Notes: generated by a model from the sequence alone, not told the origin. 6,139 nucleotides of DNA from Actinomycetes bacterium (GCA_021793495.1 JAJYSQ010000118.1:1-6139), one strand, 5' to 3'; counted from the stretch's first letter, positions 1 through 5,894 are shown. Translations and numbers: made by a program.

Positions 1-428
1 AACGCGCCGACCAGACGTACCGGCTGCTGCAGGCACCGGGCACATCGTTCCTGGTGGTCGCCTCACCCGAGCAGGATGCGCTGCGGGAAGCCTCCTACTT
101 CGCCGAACGCCTGGCCGCCGAGCGGATGCCGCTGGCCGGGATGGTGCTCAACCGCACCCACCCGGTGGGCAACGGAGGGTTGGCCCGGCTCACCGCGGCA
201 CGCGCCGTGGCGGCCGCCGACAACCTCCAGGAGCAGGACACCTTCGGGCTGACCGAGCGGCTTCTCCGGCTGCACGCGGATCGGATGGCGGTAGCGGTCC
301 GCGAGTCCCGGTTGCGGGACCGTTTTCAGGCCGCCCATCCCGCGGTCCCGATCGTCGAGGTCCCGGCGCAGGCCGAGGACGTCCACGACCTGGCCGGGCT
401 CCGGACCATCGGCGCGGCGCTGGGCTGA
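1..428 (+). CDS. ArsA/GET3-family ATPase, C-terminal part (5' end outside window)
   Basis: About 142 residues are visible, reading from base 3 to a TGA at 426-428; the reading frame is already open at the window edge, so the true start and the P-loop lie upstream. The part seen contains a strand reading TSFLVVASPEQDALREASYF and then a segment with AGMVLNRTHPV. This strand-helix-strand pattern is typical of the C-terminal half of anion-transporting (ArsA/GET3-like) ATPases, where 'VVASPE...REA' follows the nucleotide-binding core. Actinobacteria usually carry two such genes in tandem next to whiB4/wblA (Rv3679-Rv3680 in M. tuberculosis); this would be the second, Rv3680-like member, by position. 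The proteins are soluble ATPases; the substrate is not evident from this fragment. The gene converges on the WhiB gene and ends about 22 bp before a strong hairpin. The family call rests on a fragment without its catalytic motifs, plus gene order. Confidence 0.8.
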   Translation, partial: RADQTYRLLQAPGTSFLVVASPEQDALREASYFAERLAAERMPLAGMVLNRTHPVGNGGLARLTAARAVAAADNLQEQDTFGLTERLLRLHADRMAVAVRESRLRDRFQAAHPAVPIVEVPAQAEDVHDLAGLRTIGAALG

Positions 429-450
429 GGGCGACTCGTGGTCCCAACGG

Positions 451-474
451 CCCCGGGCGCGATCGCGCCCGGGG
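451..474. terminator. Perfect 12-bp palindrome, probable bidirectional terminator
   Basis: CCCCGGGCGCGA is followed directly by its exact reverse complement (451-462 against 463-474). It sits 22 bp after the stop of the ATPase gene and downstream of the oppositely oriented WhiB gene, so it can serve both transcripts. There is no U-tract, which is common in high-GC actinobacterial terminators. A role in termination is inferred from position and stem strength. Confidence 0.6.
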
Positions 475-503
475 CGCGGGCCCTCCCCTCCTCGGGCCCG
501 CGC
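474..503. terminator. Second GC-rich hairpin abutting the first
   Basis: GCGCGGGCCC (474-483) pairs perfectly with GGGCCCGCGC (494-503) around a 10-base pyrimidine-rich loop. It shares base 474 with the preceding palindrome, so the two stems lie back to back between convergent genes. Transcripts of the minus-strand WhiB gene meet this hairpin first; ATPase transcripts meet the other one first. No U-tract is present. Confidence 0.5.
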
Positions 504-545
504 CCAACCCCGCCGGTCGTACGAACCCGGCGCGGCGCCGTACGG

Positions 546-890
546 TCACATGGCGACGGGGAGCCGGGAGGCCGTTCCCGGCACGCCAACCCCCAACCCG
601 GCCGCCGACTCCAGCAACCGGCTCCAGGACACGACTTCGGGCCGACGACGCAACAGGGCACGACGCTCCCGCTCGGTCGTCCCCCCCCACACCCCGAACT
701 CGACCCGATTGTCCAGGGCATCGGCCAGACAGGGCAGGCGCACCGGACAACGCGCGCACACCGCCTTGGCTCGGTTCTGTGCAGCCCCCTGCACGAACAG
801 GGCATCCGGGTCACCGCTGCGACAGGCGGCGTTCGCCGGCCACGATCGAGCGAGGCCACCCGACCCAGCACCGCTCACCGTGATCACCAC
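546..890 (-). CDS. wblA: WhiB-family Fe-S transcription regulator, WblA/WhiB4 type
   Basis: The protein has up to 114 residues. Four cysteines, C23, C45, C48 and C54 (spacing C-X21-C-X2-C-X5-C), are the ligands of the [4Fe-4S] cluster of the Wbl family. They are followed by the signature GVWGG turn (66-70) and a basic segment, ERERRALLRRR (73-83), that contacts DNA. The stretches FVQGAAQNRAKAVC and DALDNRVEFGVWGG, and a PEVVSW motif after the basic segment, match WblA of Streptomyces and WhiB4 of Mycobacterium, not other Wbl classes. Known roles: WhiB4 is a redox-responsive DNA-binding protein, and WblA is a pleiotropic developmental and antibiotic regulator. The frame is closed by a stop at 894-896. 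Start choices are GTG at 890, 887 or 878, none with a strong ribosome-binding site, so the N-terminus is uncertain by up to four residues. The gene is divergent from ponA2 and convergent with the ATPase gene, as in its orthologues. Confidence 0.95.
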   Translation of the reverse strand: MVITVSGAGSGGLARSWPANAACRSGDPDALFVQGAAQNRAKAVCARCPVRLPCLADALDNRVEFGVWGGTTERERRALLRRRPEVVSWSRLLESAAGLGVGVPGTASRLPVAM

Positions 891-957
891 CCGTCACTCT
901 GAGTCCGCTCCCGTACCACCCGGACACACCGCTCGCTGCCTGGTACTCTCGGTCGCC

Positions 958-963
958 TGTCAA
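958..963 (-). promoter_or_regulatory. Possible -35 hexamer (TTGACA) for the WhiB gene
   Basis: Read on the minus strand, TTGACA is a perfect consensus -35 and lies 67 bp upstream of the GTG at 890. No convincing -10 is found at 16-18 bp; the nearest TA-containing hexamer, TACCAG, is only about 12 bp away. The element may therefore be chance or part of an atypical promoter. Confidence 0.25.
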
Positions 964-973
964 TGGACGGTAC

Positions 974-988
974 GTAACCGGACGTAAC
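974..988. promoter_or_regulatory. Direct repeat GTAAC-N5-GTAAC in the divergent wblA-ponA2 region
   Basis: GTAAC occurs at 974-978 and again at 984-988; the match extends to ACGTAAC (972-978 and 982-988). The 10-bp period puts both halves on one face of the helix, as expected for a head-to-tail dimer of an OmpR-type response regulator. GTnAC-type direct repeats are what I recall for actinobacterial MtrA, and GlnR sites are related but spaced 11 bp. The site lies 9 bp upstream of the minus-strand TTGACA and 79 bp upstream of the ponA2 start, so it could control either gene. Assignment to MtrA is inference. Confidence 0.4.
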
Positions 989-1053
989 ACGCGACAGTCT
1001 CCGTTAGGCCCAAACTCATCTAGTCCCTTCGGGCTATCCCGGTCGCGGGACCG

Positions 1054-1059
1054 TACCCT
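1054..1059 (+). promoter_or_regulatory. TACCCT -10 element for a leaderless ponA2 mRNA
   Basis: TACCCT fits the actinobacterial TANNNT -10 and ends 7 bases before the ponA2 ATG. A start 7-8 bases downstream would fall at 1066-1067, on or next to the A of the ATG. The absence of any Shine-Dalgarno sequence before this ATG agrees with leaderless translation. There is no recognisable -35. Confidence 0.4.
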
Positions 1060-1066
1060 GAGCCGC

Positions 1067-3472
1067 ATGCACCGTCCGCGGCGCTTCGCCCAGCTCGTGG
1101 TCCTGGCCACCGTCATGGGCACGCTGCTGGCTGCGCTGGTGCTGCCGGTGGTGGCGGGAGTCGGCCTGGGGGTCCGGGCGGCCTCCCGCGGGTTCTCCGA
1201 GCTGCCCGCCGAGCTGGCCACGCCGCCGCTTCCGGAAGCCTCGAAGATCCTGGCTGCGGACGGCTCGGTGCTGGCCACCTTCTACGACCAGAACCGCGTG
1301 GTGGTACCGCTGGCCGCGATCTCCCCGGTGATGCGCCAGGCGATCGTGGCGATCGAGGACTCCCGGTTCTACCAGCACGGCGGGATCGACATCCGGGGGA
1401 CGCTGCGCGCCTTCGTGGCCAACCAGTCCGGCAGCGCCGTGCAGGGTGGGTCCACCCTGACCCAGCAGTACGTGAAGAACGTGCTGGTCGAGCAGGCCAC
1501 GATCGACGGGGACCCGCAGGCCGCCCAGGCCGCCATGGCCCGCAGCTACCTGCGCAAGCTGCGGGAGCTTCGGTACGCGATCGGCCTGGAGCAGCGGCTG
1601 ACCAAGGACCAGATCCTCCAGCGTTACCTGAACATCGCCTACTTCGGCGACGGCTCGTACGGGGTCGAAGCCGCGGCCCGGCACTACTTCGGGGTGCACG
1701 CCGCCGATCTGAGCGTGTCCCAGGCCGCGACCCTGGCCGGCATCGTGGCCTATCCGAGCGCGTACGACCCGCTGGCCCACCCGGACGCCTCTCGGGCGCG
1801 GCGCAACGTCGTGCTGGCCCGGATGGCGCAGCTGGGGTACCTCACCGGTACGCAGGCCACCGCGGCGATGGCCATCCCGATCGGCGTGCACCCCACCGCG
1901 ACGCCCAACGGCTGCGCCACCGCCCTGGCCCCGTACTTCTGCGACTACGTGCTGAACGTCGTCCGCAACGATCCGGCGTTCGGCCCGACTGTCACCGATC
2001 GGGTCCGCCTGCTGCTGGATGGCGGGCTGACGATCCGCACCACCCTGGACGTCCGCATCCAGCAGGCCGCGGCGCGGGCCGTGGACCAGGCGGTGCCCAC
2101 CCGTGACCCCAGCGGGCTGGGGGCGGCGATCGCCATGGTCACCCCGGGCACGGGCGCGATCGTGGCGATGGCCCAGAACCGGACGTGGGGCACGGACGCC
2201 GCCCGGGGACAGACGATGGTCAGCTACGCAGCGGATGCCGCCTACGGTGGCAGCAACGGTTTCCAGCCCGGCTCCACCTTCAAGATCTTCACCCTGGCCA
2301 GCGCGCTCACCCAGGGGATCGGGCTGGGCACACGCATCCTCAGCCCGGCGACCCGGACGTTCACCGGTTTCACCAGCTGCACCAACGGCGCACCCTTCCC
2401 GCCGTACACGGTGAGCAACTCGACCGGCTCGGGCACCTTCGACCTGCGCACCGCCACCTGGCGGTCGGTGAACACCTACTTCGTCGCCCTGGAGCAGCGC
2501 ACCGGTATCTGCGCACCGGCCCGGCTGGCCCAGGCGATGGGAGTCACGACCGCCACCGGCGCGCCACTACCCCCAGTCCCCTCGCTCGTGCTGGGGTCGG
2601 CCGATGTCTCCCCGTTGGTCATGGCCAACGCCTACGCCACCTTCGCCGCACACGGCCGGTACTGCCCGGCCCGGGCGATCACCTCGGTCACCGACCGGAA
2701 CGGCCGCCTCATCCCGCTGCCTGCTCCGACCTGCACCCAGGTGCTGCCGGCCACGGTCGCCGACACGGTCACCAGCGTGCTGGCCGGGGTGATCGACGGC
2801 CCGGACCCGGGGCGGACTGGCGCGCGCATGTCCCTGGGTCGCCCAGCAGCGGGCAAGACCGGCACCACAGACAACAACTACGACGTGTGGTTCGACGGCT
2901 ACACCCCCGAGCTGGCCGCGGCCGTGTGGGTCGGGGATCCCGGCCGGGTCGTCGACGGCGTGGTGACCCGGATCCCGCTGCGCTCGGTGACGGTGAACGG
3001 CCGGTACTACCCGGAGGTCTTCGGCTTGTCGCTACCCGGGCCGATCTGGCGGCAGGCGATGGGCGACGCGCTGGCAAGCACGCCGATCACGGCTTTCGCC
3101 GCACCGGACCCGGCGACCGTCCGGGGGCGTTCGGTGCTCGTCCCGGACCTGACCGGCCTGGCCGCTGACCAGGCCGTCGCCCGGCTGACCGCACGGGGGC
3201 TCGTTCCGAGCCTCGCGGCAAACCCGGTCCCGGCGACGGCTCCGGCCGGCACCGTGGCCCGCACCCAGCCGGCAGCAGGGGCGGTGGCGTACGCCGGCAG
3301 CCCGGTGGTGGTCTACCTGTCGGACGGGTCGAGCCCCACACCGAGCCCCGCGCCCTCTCGCACCGACGCCACGCCGACACCCAGCGGGACGCCGGCACCC
3401 GACGCCACGCCGACACCCAGCGGGTCGCCCGCACCGCTGGCGCCCCGGGTCAGCGGGCCAGCCGGGCCTTGA
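1067..3472 (+). CDS. ponA2: Bifunctional class A penicillin-binding protein with PASTA domain (PonA2 type)
   Basis: This 801-residue protein polymerises lipid II into glycan strands and cross-links the stem peptides outside the membrane. A basic N-terminus (MHRPRR) precedes one membrane anchor at about 8-36. The GT51 transglycosylase domain shows EDSRFYQHGG (97-106, catalytic E97), GGSTLTQQYVKN (127-138) and a RKLRE...ILQRYLNIAYFG block (163-194). The transpeptidase domain has S403-T-F-K406 (SxxK, acylated serine), S467-V-N469 (SxN) and K597-T-G-T600 (KTG). A single PASTA domain (about 689-753) is followed by a Pro/Thr/Ser-rich tail with a duplicated 12-residue unit. Length and domain order fit PonA2; the PASTA domain and the adjacent WhiB gene separate it from PonA1. 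Six cysteines (283, 292, 438, 481, 533, 556) lie in the exported part and may form disulfides. The ATG at 1067 is preferred because it places the anchor at the N-terminus and sits just after a -10 element. The 3' end overlaps yqeY. Confidence 0.96.
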   Translation: MHRPRRFAQLVVLATVMGTLLAALVLPVVAGVGLGVRAASRGFSELPAELATPPLPEASKILAADGSVLATFYDQNRVVVPLAAISPVMRQAIVAIEDSRFYQHGGIDIRGTLRAFVANQSGSAVQGGSTLTQQYVKNVLVEQATIDGDPQAAQAAMARSYLRKLRELRYAIGLEQRLTKDQILQRYLNIAYFGDGSYGVEAAARHYFGVHAADLSVSQAATLAGIVAYPSAYDPLAHPDASRARRNVVLARMAQLGYLTGTQATAAMAIPIGVHPTATPNGCATALAPYFCDYVLNVVRNDPAFGPTVTDRVRLLLDGGLTIRTTLDVRIQQAAARAVDQAVPTRDPSGLGAAIAMVTPGTGAIVAMAQNRTWGTDAARGQTMVSYAADAAYGGSNGFQPGSTFKIFTLASALTQGIGLGTRILSPATRTFTGFTSCTNGAPFPPYTVSNSTGSGTFDLRTATWRSVNTYFVALEQRTGICAPARLAQAMGVTTATGAPLPPVPSLVLGSADVSPLVMANAYATFAAHGRYCPARAITSVTDRNGRLIPLPAPTCTQVLPATVADTVTSVLAGVIDGPDPGRTGARMSLGRPAAGKTGTTDNNYDVWFDGYTPELAAAVWVGDPGRVVDGVVTRIPLRSVTVNGRYYPEVFGLSLPGPIWRQAMGDALASTPITAFAAPDPATVRGRSVLVPDLTGLAADQAVARLTARGLVPSLAANPVPATAPAGTVARTQPAAGAVAYAGSPVVVYLSDGSSPTPSPAPSRTDATPTPSGTPAPDATPTPSGSPAPLAPRVSGPAGP
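3363..3424 (+). repeat. Imperfect 36-bp tandem repeat in the PonA2 tail
   Basis: Positions 3363-3388 and 3399-3424 are identical over 26 bp, with a 36-bp period. They encode two near-identical 12-residue units, DATPTPSGTPAP and DATPTPSGSPAP (residues 767-790). The period is a multiple of three, so copy number can change without breaking the frame. Such Pro/Thr/Ser tails are usually flexible wall-spanning or O-mannosylated segments in actinobacteria. Confidence 0.85.
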
Positions 3473-3905
3473 CCACCGCGGCCACCCGGGCTCCCTCGGC
3501 CCGCCCGGCCACCTGGGGGCCAAGCGCCTTCATGACCGCCCCGATCGCGCGCGGGGAGTCCGCTCCGGTGGCCTGGACCGCGGCCTCGACCAGCTCGTCG
3601 AGCTCGACGTCGTCCAGCGGAGCCGGCAGGTACCGGGCGAGCACCGCGGCCCGGGCCTGCTCCTCGGCCGCCTGCTCGGCCCGTCCGGCTGAATGGAACG
3701 CCTCGAAGGACTCCGCGTACTTCCGAGACTCGCGGACCAGTACCGCTTGCACCTGGTCGTCGGACAGCTCTCGGGCTGCCGACCCGGCCACCTCGTCGTT
3801 GGTGACTGCGGTCAACGCCAGGCGCAGCGTGGCCACGGTCGTCTCGTCCCGGGCCTTCATCGCGGTGGCCAGGTCAGCGCGCAGCCGCTCCTTGAGTGTG
3901 GGCAT
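3450..3905 (-). CDS. GatB/YqeY domain-containing protein
   Basis: The 151-residue protein begins MPTLKERLRADLATAMKARD and continues TTVATLRLALTAVTNDEV, the usual opening of YqeY proteins. The middle (ELSDDQVQAVLVRESRKYAE, then about 65-92 rich in Ala/Glu, then RYLPAPLDD) and the end (GAVMKALGPQVAGRAEG, 122-138) also match. YqeY resembles the tRNA-binding tail domain of the GatB amidotransferase subunit and is cytosolic; its function as a free-standing protein is not well established. The length is normal for the family. The ATG at 3903-3905 is chosen because the family motif starts here; the longer open frame runs antisense through the phosphoesterase and tRNA genes and is spurious. There is no clear ribosome-binding site. 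A weak -10-like CAGACT (3917-3912 on the minus strand) would make the mRNA start at the ATG. Its stop lies 23 bp inside the ponA2 coding end; its start is 54 bp from the divergent phosphoesterase gene. Confidence 0.93.
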   Translation of the reverse strand: MPTLKERLRADLATAMKARDETTVATLRLALTAVTNDEVAGSAARELSDDQVQAVLVRESRKYAESFEAFHSAGRAEQAAEEQARAAVLARYLPAPLDDVELDELVEAAVQATGADSPRAIGAVMKALGPQVAGRAEGARVAAVVKARLAR

Positions 3906-3948
3906 GGGCCCAGTCTGCCGCGTCAGGGCCGCCCGACCGACCTCTGCC

Positions 3949-3952
3949 AGGA
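3949..3952 (+). promoter_or_regulatory. Shine-Dalgarno AGGA for the phosphoesterase
   Basis: AGGA is separated by 7 bases from the GTG at 3960-3962. This decides the start: upstream in-frame codons run over the divergent yqeY gene, and the ATG at 3952-3954 is out of frame. Confidence 0.6.
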
Positions 3953-3959
3953 TGGTCCG

Positions 3960-4892
3960 GTGCCCGCCCTCGCCGCGTACGTCCGCCGAGCCACGGCGCT
4001 GGCCGTCGGGGTGGCGGCCGCCGGGGTGGGGTATGCCGCCGGGTACGAGCGCCAGGCGTTCACGCTGCGCCGGTTCACGGTCCCCGTGCTGGCCCCCGGC
4101 GCGCAGCCGTTGCGGATCCTGCACCTGTCGGACCTGCATCTGACCCCTGGCCAGCGGCACAAGCAGGCGTGGGTGCGGTCGTTGGCCGAGCTGGAGCCGG
4201 ACCTGGTGGTGGATACCGGGGACAACATCGCCCACCCCGGCGCCGTGGACGCGTTGGTCGCGGCGCTGGACGGGCTGCTGGACCGGCCCGGAGTGTTCGT
4301 GATGGGCTCCAACGACTACTTCGCACCGCGTCCGTTCAACCCGGCCCGCTACCTGGTGGGCCCCAGCCACCGACAACCCGGTCGTCCCGAGGAGCTGCCG
4401 CACGGCCGGTTGCGGACCACGCTGGGCGAACGCGGCTGGGTGGACCTGGACAACCGGCGGACCGTGCTGGCCGTCGACGGTCGGTCCGTGGAGCTGGTCG
4501 GGGTGGACGACCCGCACATCGGCCGCGACCGGTACGCGCACGTCGCCGCCCCGGCCCGCGGTGACGTGGCCCTCACCATCGGGGTGACCCATGCGCCGTA
4601 CCGGCGGGTGCTGGACGCCATGGCGGCCGACGGTGCCCGGCTGCTGCTCGCCGGGCACACCCATGGTGGCCAGCTCTGCCTGCCCGGGATCGGGGCGCTG
4701 ATCACCAACTGCGACCTGCCACCTCGACAGGCGAAGGGGCTCTGGCCCTACGCGGACGGATCCTGGATGCACGTCTCGGCCGGTCTGGGCACCTCGCCGT
4801 ACGCGCCGGTGCGCTTCGCCTGTCGGCCGGAGGCGAGCCTGCTCACCATGGTCCCCCGGTCGGACGCGTCGGCGGTTACCGCCGCGCGGTGA
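3960..4892 (+). CDS. Membrane-anchored calcineurin-like metallophosphoesterase (YkuE/Rv3683 type)
   Basis: The product has 310 residues from the GTG start, normal for the Rv3683-like family. An Ala/Val/Gly-rich hydrophobic stretch at about 11-28 is a probable signal anchor. The metal-binding motifs occur in order: SDLH (57-60, ligands D58 and H60), DTGDN (85-89, D88), GSND (116-119), VTHAP (209-213, H211) and AGHTHGGQ (231-238, H233 and H235). These define the two-metal phosphoesterase fold. The usual GNH(D/E) motif reads G-S-N-D, so N118 can bind metal but the histidine that follows it in most members is absent. I recall the same sequence in actinobacterial relatives, so this is probably a subfamily trait and not damage. 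YkuE relatives act on phospholipid or lipid-linked substrates; the substrate here is unknown. The gene ends 24 bp before tRNA-Pro and contains or abuts its promoter. Confidence 0.93.
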   Translation: MPALAAYVRRATALAVGVAAAGVGYAAGYERQAFTLRRFTVPVLAPGAQPLRILHLSDLHLTPGQRHKQAWVRSLAELEPDLVVDTGDNIAHPGAVDALVAALDGLLDRPGVFVMGSNDYFAPRPFNPARYLVGPSHRQPGRPEELPHGRLRTTLGERGWVDLDNRRTVLAVDGRSVELVGVDDPHIGRDRYAHVAAPARGDVALTIGVTHAPYRRVLDAMAADGARLLLAGHTHGGQLCLPGIGALITNCDLPPRQAKGLWPYADGSWMHVSAGLGTSPYAPVRFACRPEASLLTMVPRSDASAVTAAR

Positions 4893-4900
4893 CGCTCCGC

Positions 4901-4906
4901 TATCCT
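4901..4906 (+). promoter_or_regulatory. -10 element (TATCCT) of tRNA-Pro
   Basis: TATCCT fits TANNNT and ends 10 bases before the mature tRNA 5' end, giving a predicted start near 4913 and a pre-tRNA leader of about four bases. A weak -35 candidate, TTACCG (4876-4881), lies 19 bp upstream, inside the end of the phosphoesterase gene. Confidence 0.55.
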
Positions 4907-4916
4907 GTGCGGGCTT

Positions 4917-4990
<74 letters not shown>

Positions 4991-4995
4991 CCCAC

Positions 4996-5026
4996 CGGTG
5001 CCCCCGTCCCCGGGACGGGGGCACCG
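4996..5026 (+). terminator. Strong hairpin after tRNA-Pro
   Basis: Fifteen bases, CGGTGCCCCCGTCCC (4996-5010), face their exact reverse complement (5012-5026) around a single central C, so about 13 pairs form with a small loop. It begins 6 bp after the tRNA and has no U-tract. It most likely ends tRNA transcription. Confidence 0.75.
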
Positions 5027-5038
5027 TGCGCTCCCGAA

Positions 5039-5593
5039 GTGGCCACGCTCACCATGATCACCATGAGATGCCGGCGCATCCACGCCCCACCGAGCCGCTC
5101 GCCGCGGCCATGGGCCCAAGAGATCATCGTTGGGGATGACGACCTCCCGGGGTGGCCCGCCTCATGTCTCGACGCCGGCCTACGCAGGCACCAGGTGCCC
5201 GGCGACGCGGCGACGCGGCGACGCCTGCAGCTTGGCGACGCCACGGCGCTCCTCGCGGCACCGCTCACTCTCGTGGCCACGCCGGTCAGCGCGCTGGCCT
5301 CCACGCCTGTCCCGGCCACGGTGATCGCCTTCTCCGGACCATCGGCGATCATGGCCGCCCAGGCTGCATCCGCGATGCTGTCACGTCTGGGTTCCACATC
5401 AGGGGTGACGACCGGGCCTGCTGGGGCTACCGGCGAGCCCTCTGGCCTGCCCCCGCATGCTCTTGTTCCACCCAACGGCGGCGGACCTACCCGCCTTCCG
5501 TGTGCGGAAAGTCTTTCTTGGTCTGACTCACAAGGGACGATTCTGACTCACAAGGGACGATGGGGATGTACTACAATTGTCCTTACCACGTGA
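5039..5593 (+). CDS. Doubtful ORF of unknown function downstream of tRNA-Pro
   Basis: This frame can encode up to 184 residues (GTG at 5039, or ATG at 5054 or 5063) but matches no family I know and has no convincing ribosome-binding site. In its favour, third codon positions over 5129-5338 are about 84% G or C (59 of 70 by hand count), and residues about 70-115 are Ala/Leu/Val-rich (ALLAAPLTLVATPVSAL). Against it, the minus strand shares the same wobble column, so this bias does not decide the strand; the frame contains a three-copy 8-bp repeat; and its last 30 codons run into lower-GC sequence with a 20-bp duplication and look non-coding. It could be a decayed gene or chance. Confidence 0.2.
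   Translation: MATLTMITMRCRRIHAPPSRSPRPWAQEIIVGDDDLPGWPASCLDAGLRRHQVPGDAATRRRLQLGDATALLAAPLTLVATPVSALASTPVPATVIAFSGPSAIMAAQAASAMLSRLGSTSGVTTGPAGATGEPSGLPPHALVPPNGGGPTRLPCAESLSWSDSQGTILTHKGRWGCTTIVLTT
5049..5066. repeat. 9-bp tandem duplication
   Basis: TCACCATGA occurs at 5049-5057 and 5058-5066, perfectly head to tail. It lies at the left edge of the accessory stretch and duplicates an ATG in the doubtful ORF. Confidence 0.85.
5201..5241. repeat. GGCGACGC repeat, three tandem copies plus one
   Basis: GGCGACGC is perfect at 5201-5208, 5209-5216 and 5217-5224, with a fourth copy at 5234-5241 after 9 intervening bases. The unit is not a multiple of three, so gain or loss of a copy would shift any reading frame through it. 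Confidence 0.85.
5522..5561. repeat. 20-bp perfect tandem duplication
   Basis: TCTGACTCACAAGGGACGAT occurs at 5522-5541 and again at 5542-5561 without a mismatch. It marks the start of a low-GC stretch. Doubled terminal motifs of this length occur at the ends of some insertion sequences (IS21-like, for example), but no transposase is next to it here. Confidence 0.9.
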
Positions 5594-5870
5594 CGAACTG
5601 GGGGTTCCAGATTGCCGTACCCCTCCGGTCGATCATCATCGGTGATGTTGAGGAACAAGGCATGTCCTGGTAGCGCAACGGTGCGGTGCAGCCTCGGAAC
5701 AGCCCGCACATCGAACTGTCCTGGTATTTTTCCACGGTACGCTCAACCCAACCTGCGATGGGAATGTCATTCCGTACCCGAACTACTATTCCTTCGTCGT
5801 GGAGGTGGACGGTGTCTATGGCTCTGGGAGCATCACCTTGGGGGAACGGTCGCCCCAACTCCGTAAGGTC
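5566..5870 (+). pseudogene. Possible broken gene of unknown function (amber stop and frameshift)
   Basis: A short ORF from ATG 5566, with AAGGGA (5552-5557) eight bases upstream, reads MYYNCPYHVTNWGFQIAVPL and continues to a TAG at 5671-5673. The same frame stays protein-like after the TAG (PHIELSWYF). Around the T5 run near 5727-5731 the coding look moves to another frame, which reads HGTLNPTCDGNVIPYPNYYS followed by FVVEVDGVYGSGSITLGE. One extra T would join the two frames. Third positions are about 70% G or C in both segments (24 of 34 and 31 of 43 codons), lower than in the core genes. I recognise no family; the Tyr/Val/Gly-rich second part suggests a beta-strand protein. The intact minus-strand ORF at 5583-5894 is an alternative reading of the same DNA, and at most one of them is likely to be real. 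Confidence 0.3.
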
Positions 5871-5894
5871 CCATGGTCGGGTCAACGTGCCCAT
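5583..5894 (-). CDS. Small hypothetical protein, alternative to the plus-strand remnant
   Basis: The ORF encodes 103 residues from an ATG at 5894 to a TAA at 5583-5585. It begins MGTLTRPWDLTELGRPF and includes EGIVVRVRNDIPIAGWVERT near the middle; no family is recognised. A purine-rich stretch just upstream contains GGAG ten bases before the ATG and AAGGA two bases before it, so translation is plausible. It needs no frameshift, unlike the plus-strand reading. Its third positions are less GC-biased than those of the plus frame over the 3' half of that remnant (about 58% against 72% by hand count). A longer version from 6089 would add residues encoded by the 21-bp repeat and looks spurious. Confidence 0.3.
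   Translation of the reverse strand: MGTLTRPWDLTELGRPFPQGDAPRAIDTVHLHDEGIVVRVRNDIPIAGWVERTVEKYQDSSMCGLFRGCTAPLRYQDMPCSSTSPMMIDRRGTAIWNPQFVTW

Noticed and set aside
2185..3168. 327-residue ORF in another frame within ponA2
   Set aside because: It is a high-GC shadow ORF rich in Arg, Gly, Pro and His; the PBP motifs in the main frame explain the DNA.
3693..3959. Upstream extension of the phosphoesterase to 399 residues
   Set aside because: It lies antisense over yqeY and has no family similarity; the GTG at 3960 has a good ribosome-binding site and precedes the membrane anchor.
5201..5241. CRISPR-like array
   Set aside because: The 8-bp units are far too short and have no spacers; it is a simple tandem repeat.
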